Positions 6,478 to 14,707 of a stretch of 32,298 nucleotides of DNA are shown in pieces. Source of the stretch: Endozoicomonas arenosclerae (lineage in GTDB: Bacteria > Pseudomonadota > Gammaproteobacteria > Pseudomonadales > Endozoicomonadaceae). Numbering within the stretch: the first letter of the stretch is position 1; every line of letters starts with the position of its first letter. The notes beneath the pieces were generated by a model, which was not told the origin of the DNA, made no database searches, and saw nothing but the letters and a program-made list of their open reading frames with translations. The stretch spans positions 1-32,298 of the forward strand of contig NZ_LASA01000092.1 in NCBI RefSeq assembly GCF_001562015.1, written 5' to 3'. The translations under genes were made by a program, and so were the position numbers.

Positions 6478-6909
6478 ATGCCTAGAGTCTCCCGTTCAGC
6501 CCTGATCATGCAGCCGGTCGAAAAGATGTATCCGCTGGTGGCTGATGTTGAAGGTTATCCTGAGTTTCTGCCCTGGTGTTCTGGGGCCAGAATATTAAAA
6601 CGGGAAGGGGAGCTGGTTGAAGCGGCTCTCGAGCTGTCCAAGGGTAGTTTGGGGTATGAGTTTTCCACAAGGAACCGAATGGTGGAAAACCAGTCTATTG
6701 AAATGTCATTGCTCAAAGGGCCCTTCTCAAAACTGAATGGGGTCTGGACATTCAAGCCACTGGGTGATGAAGGGTGCAAGGTGTCTTTGGAGCTGGACTT
6801 CGAGATATCCAATCCTCTTCTGAGAGCCACAGTAGGGGCAGTGTTCAACAAGGCAATGAACAAGATGGTTGACGCCTTCTGTCAGAGAGCGGAGCAGCTT
6901 TATGGCTGA
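6478..6909 (+). CDS. ratA: RatA-type START-domain protein (ubiquinone-binding / toxin-like)
   Basis: This 143-residue protein of the polyketide cyclase/START family has the typical RatA opening MPRVSRSALI, then YPLVADVEGYPEFLPWCSGA (residues 18-37) and a C-terminal helix lining a lipid pocket. Relatives include mitochondrial Coq10, which binds ubiquinone. E. coli RatA was also described as blocking 70S ribosome assembly, so the two proposed roles remain to be reconciled. The ATG at 6478 is chosen because the conserved N-terminus begins there; a TTG further upstream would add eight unlikely residues. The stop overlaps the start of the next gene by eight bases, indicating translational coupling. 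This pair next to bamE and fur is the conserved gammaproteobacterial order. Confidence 0.93.
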   Translation: MPRVSRSALIMQPVEKMYPLVADVEGYPEFLPWCSGARILKREGELVEAALELSKGSLGYEFSTRNRMVENQSIEMSLLKGPFSKLNGVWTFKPLGDEGCKVSLELDFEISNPLLRATVGAVFNKAMNKMVDAFCQRAEQLYG

Positions 6910-7249
6910 AAATAATAATCGATCAGAGTTGGGCGAAGAGCCCCAAGTTACGGTTGAAGTGGCCTATGCTAAACCGGACGATTACCGGATTCTGGCCGTT
7001 GAAGTTAAAGAAGGTACATCTGTACTAGATGCTGCCAGACAGTCAGGCATGCAGAGTTTTTTTTCAGAGATTGACTGGGATGCCGTAAAACTCGGTATTT
7101 TTGGCAAAGCTGTGATCAGGCCTGCTGAGCAGGTAGTCAGAGAGGGTGACCGGATAGAGATTTACCGGCCACTGATTGCTGATCCGAAAGAAGTACGCAA
7201 AAAGCGTGCGGAAAAAGCAAAGCTCAAGAAAGAGGCCGCTGTATCCTGA
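6902..7249 (+). CDS. rnfH: RnfH family protein (RatB), ubiquitin-like fold
   Basis: This 115-residue RnfH protein has VTVEVAYAKPDDYRILAVEV near the N-terminus and DRIEIYRPLIADPKEVRKKR near the C-terminus, both diagnostic blocks. The fold is beta-grasp, like ThiS/MoaD, but the C-terminal tail is Lys-rich and lacks a Gly-Gly end. The function is uncertain; despite the name no rnf genes are nearby, and it pairs with ratA in most gammaproteobacteria. The ATG at 6902 overlaps the ratA stop by eight bases and has GGAG seven bases upstream. An inverted repeat, AGGCCGCT/AGCGGCCT at 7233-7261, spans the stop codon and may help end transcription, though no T-run follows. Confidence 0.93.
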   Translation: MAENNNRSELGEEPQVTVEVAYAKPDDYRILAVEVKEGTSVLDAARQSGMQSFFSEIDWDAVKLGIFGKAVIRPAEQVVREGDRIEIYRPLIADPKEVRKKRAEKAKLKKEAAVS

Positions 7250-7289
7250 GATGAGCGGCCTTGTTCAGGAGTCTGAAAGGCTCCTGGGT

Positions 7290-7667
7290 TTAAGGTGATT
7301 CACCTGCACCAGGACGTAAGTCTCCTTCGATAGAAGAAAGCTTGTCGTCCTTGAAGAAGATAGTCAGGGTCTGCTGGGTGCGTTTACCACCACCTGGCTG
7401 CATGCTGGAGACATAGTCCCAGCGATCCTTGTTAAAAGCATCCTCCATAAGAGGTGTGCCCATAACATACTGGACCTGATTGCGGGTCATTCCCGGGCGG
7501 AGCTGGTCGACCATTTCCTGGGTAATTACATTACCCTGTTGGATGTCGATCTTGTAGACGCCTGGGAAGCTGATGAGTTTTGAGCCGCTGTCTGTAGAAC
7601 TGGCGCATCCAGCCAGAAGAGCAGCGGCAGTGAGGACAACTGTGGTCAGGGCTGGACGTTTTTGCAT
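7290..7667 (-). CDS. bamE: Outer membrane assembly lipoprotein BamE (SmpA/OmlA)
   Basis: This 125-residue lipoprotein begins with a signal peptide ending in the lipobox LLAGC, with lipidated Cys at position 21. The mature part has the BamE fold: [16 protein letters not shown], then [19 protein letters not shown] and [12 protein letters not shown]. BamE is the small accessory lipoprotein of the BAM complex that inserts beta-barrel proteins into the outer membrane. It binds BamD and phosphatidylglycerol. It is transcribed divergently from fur across about 100 bases and convergently with rnfH, the usual arrangement in Pseudomonas and relatives. Confidence 0.95.
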   Translation of the reverse strand: MQKRPALTTVVLTAAALLAGCASSTDSGSKLISFPGVYKIDIQQGNVITQEMVDQLRPGMTRNQVQYVMGTPLMEDAFNKDRWDYVSSMQPGGGKRTQQTLTIFFKDDKLSSIEGDLRPGAGESP

Positions 7668-7766
7668 CGGTTTCAGACTTCCACTATCTTCTTCGAAAAT
7701 GAATTTGCGACTTAAAAATGAGATAATAGCAGGGATTACCTGCTAATTGCTAAGGGTTAGGGAAAC

Positions 7767-8177
7767 GTGTTGGAAAATCAAGAGTTGCGCAAAGCGGGTC
7801 TGAAGGTCACGCTGCCTCGTGTTAAAATCCTTCAGATTCTGGAAGGCTCACAGGGCCTGCATATGAGCGCAGAGGATGTCTATAAGGCTCTCCTCGAAGC
7901 GGAAGAAGATGTCGGTCTGGCTACCGTATACCGGGTTTTGACCCAGTTTGAAGGGGCCGGACTGGTGGTCAGGCACAATTTTGACAGTGGTCACTCTGTT
8001 TTTGAGCTGGCCCGTGGCGAACACCATGACCACATGGTCTGTATGGAAAGTGGCGATATCATCGAGTTTATGGATGAAGAGATTGAGCGCCGTCAGAAAG
8101 AGATTGCAGAAAAGCATGGTTACGAGATTGTCGATCACAATCTCGTGCTGTATGTGAAACCAAAAGAAAAATCCTGA
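7767..8177 (+). CDS. fur: Ferric uptake regulator Fur
   Basis: This 136-residue Fur has an N-terminal winged helix (ELRKAGLKVTLPRVKIL, residues 6-22, and VGLATVYRVLTQFEGAGLV). The C-terminal dimerisation and metal domain contains GEHHDHMVC and FMDEEIERRQ. The usual CxxC after HDHM is reduced to a single Cys (CMESG), as in Pseudomonas-type Fur, so structural Zn binding by two Cys pairs is absent. Fur with Fe(II) represses iron-uptake genes. The start is a GTG at 7767, chosen because it gives the conserved beginning (MLENQELRKAG). AGGGA lies just upstream. I see only a partial match to a Fur box (GATAAT near 7722) in the shared bamE-fur region. Confidence 0.97.
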   Translation: MLENQELRKAGLKVTLPRVKILQILEGSQGLHMSAEDVYKALLEAEEDVGLATVYRVLTQFEGAGLVVRHNFDSGHSVFELARGEHHDHMVCMESGDIIEFMDEEIERRQKEIAEKHGYEIVDHNLVLYVKPKEKS

Positions 8178-8216
8178 TTTAATCCTTGTTGGAAAAAACA
8201 CGTCCCCGATAAATGA

Positions 8217-8245
8217 AGCTGGCCCCAGATGGGCTGGCTTTTTTT
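8217..8245 (+). terminator. Intrinsic terminator of fur
   Basis: AGCTGGCCC pairs with GGGCTGGCT (two G-T wobbles) around a five-base loop and runs directly into seven T residues. Confidence 0.85.
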
Positions 8246-8355
8246 ATGTCTGATAAGCCCTTTGACATTACTGGCTATACTCTTTCTGATTCGAAGTAGC
8301 TGCTTGTGAATCACTCTCTGTATTCATCTTTTCATGCTGCTCATATTTTTGATTC

Positions 8356-9045
8356 ATGAAGTCATTTTCTTATGCGTTGGCCTTCTGGCTGGCTGTTGTT
8401 ATTTGCCCGGTCGCAGCCAATCTTGAAGCCACAATCACTTATATCGAGCAACGGCTATTGGAAGGAAAAACGGTCGCTATTCTGTATGTGGACATGCAGA
8501 CTCGTTTTATAAAATATTTTGATGCAGTGGAGTTCTATCGGGTTATACCGGAGCAGGTAGGGTTGCTGAAGAAATTTGTAGGGAATGACAAAGTGCACTT
8601 CATAGATGTCAATTATGCCAATGAAGGTCCAACGATTTCTGAGTCGCTTCAGTGGTTGCGGAAGAAGGCTGCCTATAAGCTTTTTCTCAAAGATCATGAT
8701 GATGCTTTTCATGCTATTCCAGAAGGCGGTGGAAGAGGTGAAGATCAGCAAGTGGCTTCGGAACTGGATGTTTATCTGAAATCCAGGGGTGTGACCGATG
8801 TGCATGTTACGGGGTGTTTTGACGGCAATTGTGTTCGCAGATCTGTGAAGGGAGCTTTGGAAAAGGGGTACGATGTATCGGTAGATCGGGAAAGTAATAT
8901 TTTCCTGCGCACAGACTTTCTCCGGGATTCCTTTATGACGCCCGATGAGTTGGATGAGATTGTTAAGTTGCGTTGGAGTGAATTAACGAGAGACTTTCCC
9001 AATCTGCGGATGATTTCAGACTCTCGTAATCGGCCTTGCCATTAA
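8356..9045 (+). CDS. Exported isochorismatase-fold cysteine hydrolase
   Basis: This 229-residue protein has a likely Sec signal peptide: basic start, hydrophobic core YALAFWLAVVICPVAA, cleavage near residue 21. The rest is an isochorismatase-like fold with the three catalytic-type residues in order: D46 in YVDMQ, K112 in LFLKDHDDAF, and C159 in VTGCFDGNCVRR. Family members hydrolyse isochorismate, nicotinamide, N-carbamoyl compounds and others; most are cytosolic, so a periplasmic or secreted member is unusual. The substrate cannot be deduced. It stands alone between fur and recN, a spot without this gene in relatives. The promoter and ribosome binding site are not obvious, although an ATG start directly before the signal peptide is convincing. 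recN converges on it three bases beyond its stop. Confidence 0.75.
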   Translation: MKSFSYALAFWLAVVICPVAANLEATITYIEQRLLEGKTVAILYVDMQTRFIKYFDAVEFYRVIPEQVGLLKKFVGNDKVHFIDVNYANEGPTISESLQWLRKKAAYKLFLKDHDDAFHAIPEGGGRGEDQQVASELDVYLKSRGVTDVHVTGCFDGNCVRRSVKGALEKGYDVSVDRESNIFLRTDFLRDSFMTPDELDEIVKLRWSELTRDFPNLRMISDSRNRPCH

Positions 9046-9048
9046 GCC

Positions 9049-10719
9049 TTAAGCGCTTAGTGCGAGCATCTCTTCGGCATGGGTAAGGGATGATTGAGTC
9101 ATCTCAACGCCTCCCAGCATGCGGGCTACTTCTTTAACCCGGCGGTCACCCATAAGGCCGGTAATTTCGGTCGAAGTTTTTTCATTGCGGACTCTTTTGC
9201 TGACATGCAGGTGCTGATGGCCTTGAGAGGCAACCTGCGGCTGATGGGTGACGCAAAGCACCTGACTTTTTTCTCCCAGCTCTCTCAGCATGGAGCCGAC
9301 AATTTCAGCGGTTCCACCACCAATACCTACATCTACTTCATCAAACACCATGCTTGGGATGTGAGAAGTCTGGGCAGTTATAACCTGTATCGCCAGGCTG
9401 ATTCTGGAGAGTTCGCCGCCGGATGCCACTTTGGCCAGGGCTCTTGGAGGTTGGCCAGGGTTGGTGGTGACCAGGAATTCAATATCTTCGGCACCGTGGG
9501 GGCACAGAGTAATGTTTTCTACTGCTGTGAGGGAAATGGAGAATTGTCCGTGAGGAAGTCCCAGTAATGACATTCTCTTGGTGACTTGTTTTTCCAGCTT
9601 GCTGGCGGAACTGCTTCGCTTCTTGGAAAGCTTTGTGCTTTTTTCCTGGTAATCGTTTTTCAGCTGAATGAGTTGCTGTTGCATATCCTCTGAACGCTCA
9701 TCGCTGAACTGAATGCTTTCCAGCTCGCTGTTCAGGGTGCTCTGTTTGTCGAGCAGCTCTTCAGGCTGAACCCTGTGTTTTCTGGCAAGGTCGTATATTG
9801 CGCTGAGGCGCTCATCGACTTCCTGCATTCTGTTGGGGTCAGCATCAAAGTGATCAATGAAATGATTAATTTCTCCAACGGCTTCTTCTACCTGAATATG
9901 GGCAGAAGAAATCATTTCCAGCGTGTTGTTAATGGCCGGATGATCCATTTGCAGGTCGCCCAGACGGTGCATGCACATCGTCAATTGTTGGAGAATGTTG
10001 CCCGCTTCGTTATCTGAACAAATGTCGTTTATCTGATGGCAGACAGAGAGAGTGCTTTCGGCATGGGTCAGTTGTCGCAGTTCTTTTTCAAGCTGTTCCA
10101 GCTCACCTTCCTGCAGAGACAATTGTTCGAGCTCCTGCAGTTGATAACTGAGCAGCTGGATGCGTTCATCCTGTTCTTTGCGGTTGTTGGTTAGATTCTC
10201 CAGTTCCTGATAGGTCTGGTTGTACTGGCTGGCGATACGGCCCACTTCGGAAGCGAGCTTGCGAGTTCCAGCGAAATCATCCAGGAGCAGTCGGTGATTA
10301 TTTTTCTTAAGCAGCGACTGGCTTTCGTGCTGACCATGGATATCGATCAGCAGTTCACCAATGGAGCGCAAATCGGAAAGAGGAGAAAGTGTTCCGTTGA
10401 TGTAAGCTCTTGAACGACCTTCTTTGGTAATTACCCTGCGAAGAATGCATTCGTTGTCGCTGGCCAGTTCTTTCTGTTCAAGCCATTCATGGGCAGAGGG
10501 GCACTGACTGATGTCGAAGGAGGCGTGTATTTCAGCTTTTTGAGAGCCCTGGCGAACGCAGTGGCTGTCGGTTCTGTCACCAGTAGCCAGGCCGAGAGCA
10601 TCCAGCATGATCGACTTGCCGGCACCGGTTTCTCCGGTAATGACGGTCATTCCAGACTCTATGTCCAGGTCCAGCTGGTCAACGATGGCAAAGTTGCTGA
10701 TAGACAGTTGGGTCAGCAT
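9049..10719 (-). CDS. recN: DNA repair protein RecN
   Basis: This 556-residue SMC-like ATPase is full length. The N-terminal half begins LSISNFAIVDQLDLDIESGM and has Walker A GETGAGKS at 29-36. A long coiled-coil middle follows (about 160-370, rich in Gln, Leu and Glu). The C-terminal half carries the ABC signature VASGGELSRISLA and Walker B MVFDEVDVGIGGG. RecN helps to tether and repair double-strand breaks and belongs to the SOS regulon. A consensus LexA box lies 24 bases upstream of the ATG. No clear Shine-Dalgarno is seen between that box and the start, but the N-terminus matches other RecN proteins. It converges with the exported hydrolase gene. Confidence 0.97.
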   Translation of the reverse strand: MLTQLSISNFAIVDQLDLDIESGMTVITGETGAGKSIMLDALGLATGDRTDSHCVRQGSQKAEIHASFDISQCPSAHEWLEQKELASDNECILRRVITKEGRSRAYINGTLSPLSDLRSIGELLIDIHGQHESQSLLKKNNHRLLLDDFAGTRKLASEVGRIASQYNQTYQELENLTNNRKEQDERIQLLSYQLQELEQLSLQEGELEQLEKELRQLTHAESTLSVCHQINDICSDNEAGNILQQLTMCMHRLGDLQMDHPAINNTLEMISSAHIQVEEAVGEINHFIDHFDADPNRMQEVDERLSAIYDLARKHRVQPEELLDKQSTLNSELESIQFSDERSEDMQQQLIQLKNDYQEKSTKLSKKRSSSASKLEKQVTKRMSLLGLPHGQFSISLTAVENITLCPHGAEDIEFLVTTNPGQPPRALAKVASGGELSRISLAIQVITAQTSHIPSMVFDEVDVGIGGGTAEIVGSMLRELGEKSQVLCVTHQPQVASQGHQHLHVSKRVRNEKTSTEITGLMGDRRVKEVARMLGGVEMTQSSLTHAEEMLALSA

Positions 10720-10739
10720 GATGAATACCGGCTACTGTA

Positions 10740-10765
10740 GGTTACTGTTTATATATACAGTAACC
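10740..10765 (-). promoter_or_regulatory. LexA (SOS) box of recN
   Basis: TACTGTTTATATATACAGTA at 10743-10762 matches the gammaproteobacterial LexA consensus CTGT-N8-ACAG. The dyad is perfect over its arms, GGTTACTGT paired with ACAGTAACC. A second CTGT (10735-10738) lies just beside it. The site would overlap the recN promoter and is 24 bases from the start codon. Confidence 0.9.
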
Positions 10766-10794
10766 TGAAGCGAGAGATTCGTAAAGTCGGAGCT

Positions 10795-10835
10795 AAAAAA
10801 AATCCCCTGATCTCGACCAGATGAGACCAGGGGAT
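10795..10835 (-). terminator. Intrinsic terminator of the EamA exporter gene
   Basis: On the minus strand ATCCCCTGGTCTC pairs with GAGATCAGGGGAT (one G-T wobble) and is followed by eight T residues. It lies 22 bases beyond the stop codon of the transporter gene and insulates recN's promoter region. Confidence 0.9.
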
Positions 10836-10857
10836 CACAAGGATTTGTGTGAGAAAA

Positions 10858-11742
10858 TCAGGCGGTGGCTTTCGGCGCTGCCTTCTCAAATAACTGGTTG
10901 ATGGCCAGAGCCGCGACGATAACACCCAGTGCCAGCCAGGCTGTGGATGGCAAAACTTCATGATTGATCAGTGCACCCAGCAAAACGCCAATCAAAGGCA
11001 CCAGATAATTGTTCATGGACGCGAATACAGGCCCGGCCTGAGCGATCAGCGCCATATAAAGGAAGTAAACAACGCCGGCGCACATAACACCCAGGTACAG
11101 AATGGAGGTGGTGCTGGCAGAGGTCAGTTCCAGAGTCCATGGAGCCTGAATCAAGCTGGCAACAACCAATAGCTGGACGCAAGAGCAGGTGAGTACATTT
11201 CGGGCAACAATGATGGGGTGCTCGTCGTTGATTTTCTTAAGCAGCAGCAGGCCTGTAGCAAAGCACCCGGAAGCAATAACAACAGCCAGTGCACCGAGCA
11301 GACTGCTGTGCCCGGTGCCACTGGACAGCTGGGGATAGAACAGCAGGACAAGACCGCAGAAACCAATAACCACGCTGGCCATTCCGGCAGGTGTGATGCG
11401 AGAGCCACGAAGCACCAGCGGTGAAAGGACAATGGTGAAGAATGGAATCGTACCCATCAGAATCGCAGTGACAGCGGTATCCAGGTACTGCTGACCCCAG
11501 GCGATCAGAACAAAGGGGATGGTGGCTTCCAGCAATGCGATAAAGCTGAAGGTGCTGATGCGGCTGCCACGGCTTTTCATGCCAAAAAGGGTGGTCAGGA
11601 TGATCAGGGTCAGCGCACCTACGGTGGCTCGGCCCGCTCCAACCCATACCGGCGGAAGGTCGTTGACCGCAGCCTGCTGGAACAGGAACTGTGAGCCCCA
11701 GATCAGGCCAATGGCCAGAAGGTAAAAATATTTCTTTATCAT
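10858..11742 (-). CDS. EamA/DMT-family transporter (RhaT/YdcZ-like exporter)
   Basis: This 294-residue inner-membrane protein has ten predicted hydrophobic segments in two repeated EamA halves. The first begins YLLAIGLIWGSQFLFQQAA and the second near residue 150 after a Gly-rich segment (GHSSLLGALAVVIASGCFA). A conserved Pro/Gly pattern, FASMNNYLVPLIGVLLGALI, occurs near the end. Members export metabolites or amino acids, or act as drug/metabolite transporters; the substrate is unknown. The C-terminus is Ala/Lys-rich. It has its own strong terminator and sits between recN and grpE, which are adjacent in many relatives. The ribosome binding site is weak. Confidence 0.88.
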   Translation of the reverse strand: MIKKYFYLLAIGLIWGSQFLFQQAAVNDLPPVWVGAGRATVGALTLIILTTLFGMKSRGSRISTFSFIALLEATIPFVLIAWGQQYLDTAVTAILMGTIPFFTIVLSPLVLRGSRITPAGMASVVIGFCGLVLLFYPQLSSGTGHSSLLGALAVVIASGCFATGLLLLKKINDEHPIIVARNVLTCSCVQLLVVASLIQAPWTLELTSASTTSILYLGVMCAGVVYFLYMALIAQAGPVFASMNNYLVPLIGVLLGALINHEVLPSTAWLALGVIVAALAINQLFEKAAPKATA

Positions 11743-11883
11743 GCTGCTTTAGTATAGGTATCGAAATGTGCGGCGAGTTTATGCGGGATGCTTGCCAGTG
11801 AAAAACGAAACCTCTTCAACTGTTCTTCGATTTCTTTGAATACAGATGAGTTCCCTGCCTGAAGAAAAAAACTGAACACAAAC

Positions 11884-11911
11884 CTTGAATCCCGGTTTCC
11901 CGTCCCTATAT
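11884..11911 (+). promoter_or_regulatory. Sigma-32 (heat-shock) promoter of grpE
   Basis: CTTGAA at 11884-11889 and CCCTATAT at 11904-11911 are separated by 14 bases, close to the sigma-32 consensus CTTGAAA-N12-16-CCCATNT. Transcription would begin near 11918, about 35 bases before the grpE start. Confidence 0.8.
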
Positions 11912-11953
11912 ACCTTTCATCAAACGATTTGCCTCCCGGTCGGAGATTCTGGA

Positions 11954-12538
11954 ATGACAGTAGAAAACAACAAACCTGAAGAGCAGGTAGAAGAAGCCGC
12001 AGCTGAGCAGCAGGCGGAAGATACCCTGTTGAATGAAGAAGGCGGTGTAGAGCTGGACAGCGAAAGTGATCTGACCGACGGCCTTGAGAGTCAGCTTGAA
12101 GCACTGAACGACGAGCTGGCCAGAGCAAAAGACCAGACTCTGCGCGCTCAGGCAGAAATGCAGAACATCAAACGTCGTGCTGAGCAGGATGTAGAAAAGG
12201 CTCACAAGTTTGCTCTGGAAAAGTTTGTTGATGCCCTGATCCCGGTTGTGGACAGCCTGGAAAAAGGTATTGAAAGTGCCGAACAGGCAGAGGGTGCTCA
12301 CGAAGCGCTGGTTGAAGGTATGAACCTGACTCTGAAACAGTTCCTGGATGCACTGGGCCGTTTCTCAGTGGAACAGGAAGACCCGAACGGTCAGCCTTTT
12401 AACCCTAATTTCCATCAGGCCATGTCCATGGTGCCTAACCCTGATGTGGAAACCAATACCGTTATTGATGTCTTCCAGAAAGGCTACAAGCTTAACGGTC
12501 GTCTGATCCGCCCGGCGATGGTGGTGGTTTCCAAGTAA
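11954..12538 (+). CDS. grpE: Nucleotide exchange factor GrpE
   Basis: This 194-residue GrpE has an acidic disordered N-terminus (1-45), a long dimeric helix (about 45-125, containing [20 protein letters not shown]) and a C-terminal beta-wing ([20 protein letters not shown], then [18 protein letters not shown]). It drives ADP release from DnaK and acts as a thermosensor. The ATG at 11954 has GGAG eight bases before it; a longer reading to 11885 would start inside the heat-shock promoter. It lies immediately upstream of dnaK, each gene with its own sigma-32 promoter. Confidence 0.96.
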   Translation: MTVENNKPEEQVEEAAAEQQAEDTLLNEEGGVELDSESDLTDGLESQLEALNDELARAKDQTLRAQAEMQNIKRRAEQDVEKAHKFALEKFVDALIPVVDSLEKGIESAEQAEGAHEALVEGMNLTLKQFLDALGRFSVEQEDPNGQPFNPNFHQAMSMVPNPDVETNTVIDVFQKGYKLNGRLIRPAMVVVSK

Positions 12539-12582
12539 GTCGTTCTGCGGCGAAATGTTTGAAAAAAGAATATTTTGCCGGC

Positions 12583-12610
12583 CTTGAAATCAGATTGATT
12601 GATCCCATAT
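12583..12610 (+). promoter_or_regulatory. Sigma-32 (heat-shock) promoter of dnaK
   Basis: CTTGAAA at 12583-12589 and CCCATAT at 12604-12610 with a 14-base spacer match the sigma-32 consensus exactly. The promoter is also embedded in an inverted repeat (GGCCTTGAAATCA against TGATTTCAAAGGCC, one bulge), so transcripts arriving from grpE could fold here. The predicted dnaK leader is about 100 bases. Confidence 0.9.
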
Positions 12611-12624
12611 TGATTTCAAAGGCC

Positions 12625-12660
12625 AAAAAAAGCCGCTCCCCCAGCTTCCGGAAAGCGGCT
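12625..12660 (-). terminator. Terminator-like hairpin facing away from dnaK
   Basis: On the minus strand AGCCGCT and AGCGGCT form a 7-bp stem around a 16-base loop and run straight into seven T residues. On the plus strand the same sequence has an A-run before the hairpin and none after. It therefore looks like a terminator for transcription leaving dnaK in antisense, ending just before the dnaK heat-shock promoter. Confidence 0.65.
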
Positions 12661-12719
12661 CTCAGCTAAAGAATTGAAAGAATTTCGCTCTGCATGCAGG
12701 GCAACGGAGAGATTAAGCA

Positions 12720-14639
12720 ATGGGTAAAATAATCGGTATTGACCTGGGTACAACTAACTCCTGTGTATCCCTTCTGGACGGTGAAAAAGCCAAGGTTCTG
12801 GAAAACGCTGAAGGCGGTCGTACTACTCCTTCCATCATCGCTTTCACTGACGATGGAGAGACTCTGGTAGGTCAGCCAGCCAAGCGTCAGGCTGTTACCA
12901 ACCCTGACAATACCCTTTTCGCCATCAAGCGTCTGATCGGTCGTCGTTTCAAGGACGACGTTGTCCAGAAAGACATCCAGATGGTTCCATACAAAATTGT
13001 TGAAGCCGACAATGGCGACGCCTGGGTTGAAGTTAAGGGTGACAAGAAAGCACCACCTCAGATTTCTGCTGAAATCCTGAAGAAAATGAAGAAGACCGCT
13101 GAGGACTACCTGGGCGAGTCTGTGACTGAAGCGGTTGTGACCGTTCCAGCTTACTTCAACGACGCTCAGCGTCAGGCTACCAAAGACGCTGGCCGCATCG
13201 CCGGTCTGGACGTTAAGCGTATCATCAACGAGCCAACGGCTGCGGCATTGGCTTACGGTATGGACAAGCGTCAGGGCGATCAGACTATTGCTGTATACGA
13301 CCTGGGTGGTGGTACTTTCGATATTTCCATCATCGAAATCGCTGACGTAGACGGTGAGCACCAGTTCGAAGTACTGGCCACGAACGGTGATACGTTCCTG
13401 GGTGGTGAAGACTTTGACATGCGCATGATTGATTACCTGGCCGATGAGTTCAAGAAAGACCAGGGCATCGATCTGAAAGGTGATCCTCTGGCCATGCAGC
13501 GTCTGAAAGAAGCTGCTGAAAAAGCCAAGATTGAGCTGTCTTCTGCCCAGCAGACTGATGTGAACCTGCCTTACATCACTGCAGATGCTACCGGCCCTAA
13601 GCACCTTAACGTTAAAGTGACCCGTTCCAAGCTGGAATCTCTGGTTGAAGATCTGGTTCAGCGCTCTCTGGAGCCTTGCCGTATGGCTGTTAAGGACTCC
13701 GATCTGGATCTGTCCGAGATCGACGAAGTGATCCTGGTAGGCGGTCAGACCCGTATGCCAATGGTTCAGGAAAAAGTGGCTGAGTTCTTCGGTAAGGAAC
13801 CACGTAAAGACGTGAACCCTGACGAAGCTGTAGCCATGGGTGCTTCTATCCAGGGTGCGGTACTGGCCGGTGACGTTAAAGACGTTCTGCTGCTGGACGT
13901 AACGCCCCTGACTCTGGGTATCGAGACCATGGGTGGTGTTATGACCGCTCTGATCGAGAAGAACACCACTATCCCGACCAAGAAGTCTCAGGTGTTCTCT
14001 ACCGCCGATGACAACCAGAGTGCAGTAACTATTCACGTTTGTCAGGGTGAGCGTAAGCAGGCTTCTGCTAACAAATCCCTGGGTCGTTTTGATCTGTCCG
14101 ACATTCCACCTGCACCACGTGGTATGCCTCAGATCGAAGTAAGCTTCGACCTGGATGCCAACGGTATCCTGAACGTGTCTGCTAAAGACAAGGCTACTGG
14201 CAAAGAACAGTCCATCGTGATCAAAGCTTCTTCCGGTCTGTCTGACGATGAAATCGATCAGATGGTACAGGACGCTGAAGCCAACGCGGCTGAAGACAAG
14301 AAGTTCGAAGAGCTGGCAGCTGCCCGTAACACTGGCGATGGCCTGGTACACGCTACTCGCAAGACTCTGGAAGAAGCCGGCGACAAGGCGACTGAAGAAG
14401 AGAAAAATGCGATCAACGAAGCCCTGACTGCTTTGGAAGAAGCGCTGAAGGGTGACGACAAGGATCTGATCGAAGAGAAGTCCAAGGCTCTGTCCGAAGC
14501 TTCTTCCGGTCTGGTTCAGAAAATGTACGCTGAAGCCCAGCAGCCTGGCGCTGAAGGTGCTCAGGAAGCTGAATCTTCTTCCGCTGCGGACGACGCTGTA
14601 GACGCTGAGTTCGAAGAAGTGAAAGAAGACAAGAAATAA
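12720..14639 (+). CDS. dnaK: Molecular chaperone DnaK (Hsp70)
   Basis: This 639-residue Hsp70 is complete. The N-terminal ATPase contains [14 protein letters not shown] at 4-17, [20 protein letters not shown] and the phosphate-2 motif [18 protein letters not shown]. The interdomain linker [10 protein letters not shown] leads to the substrate-binding beta-domain and the helical lid (from about 505). The C-terminal tail is acidic and ends EEVKEDKK, like other bacterial DnaK. With DnaJ and GrpE it folds and remodels proteins and, in gammaproteobacteria, feeds back on sigma-32. GGAGA lies about ten bases before the ATG. Codon use is strongly biased, as expected of a highly expressed gene, which explains a long open frame on the opposite strand. 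Confidence 0.98.
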   Translation: MGKIIGIDLGTTNSCVSLLDGEKAKVLENAEGGRTTPSIIAFTDDGETLVGQPAKRQAVTNPDNTLFAIKRLIGRRFKDDVVQKDIQMVPYKIVEADNGDAWVEVKGDKKAPPQISAEILKKMKKTAEDYLGESVTEAVVTVPAYFNDAQRQATKDAGRIAGLDVKRIINEPTAAALAYGMDKRQGDQTIAVYDLGGGTFDISIIEIADVDGEHQFEVLATNGDTFLGGEDFDMRMIDYLADEFKKDQGIDLKGDPLAMQRLKEAAEKAKIELSSAQQTDVNLPYITADATGPKHLNVKVTRSKLESLVEDLVQRSLEPCRMAVKDSDLDLSEIDEVILVGGQTRMPMVQEKVAEFFGKEPRKDVNPDEAVAMGASIQGAVLAGDVKDVLLLDVTPLTLGIETMGGVMTALIEKNTTIPTKKSQVFSTADDNQSAVTIHVCQGERKQASANKSLGRFDLSDIPPAPRGMPQIEVSFDLDANGILNVSAKDKATGKEQSIVIKASSGLSDDEIDQMVQDAEANAAEDKKFEELAAARNTGDGLVHATRKTLEEAGDKATEEEKNAINEALTALEEALKGDDKDLIEEKSKALSEASSGLVQKMYAEAQQPGAEGAQEAESSSAADDAVDAEFEEVKEDKK

Positions 14640-14674
14640 ACCCATTCCGCGCTGCGGTATGAGTTGAATAAGCG

Positions 14675-14707
14675 GCGCGGGAGTTATGCTCCCGCGCTGT
14701 TTGTTTG
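14675..14707 (+). terminator. Intrinsic terminator of dnaK
   Basis: GCGCGGGAG pairs perfectly with CTCCCGCGC around a five-base loop, followed by the T-rich TGTTTGTTTG. It separates dnaK from dnaJ, so dnaJ probably depends on readthrough or its own promoter. Confidence 0.85.

Noticed and set aside
7722-7740. A Fur box in the bamE-fur intergenic region
   Set aside because: Only a GATAAT hexamer fits the consensus, without a second half-site in phase.
12666-14645. A 659-codon open frame on the minus strand across the whole of dnaK
   Set aside because: Long antisense frames are a known result of the strong codon bias in dnaK. The predicted protein is Phe/Ser/Gln-rich with no family features, and no ribosome binding site is seen. 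Kept only as context for the minus-strand terminator.
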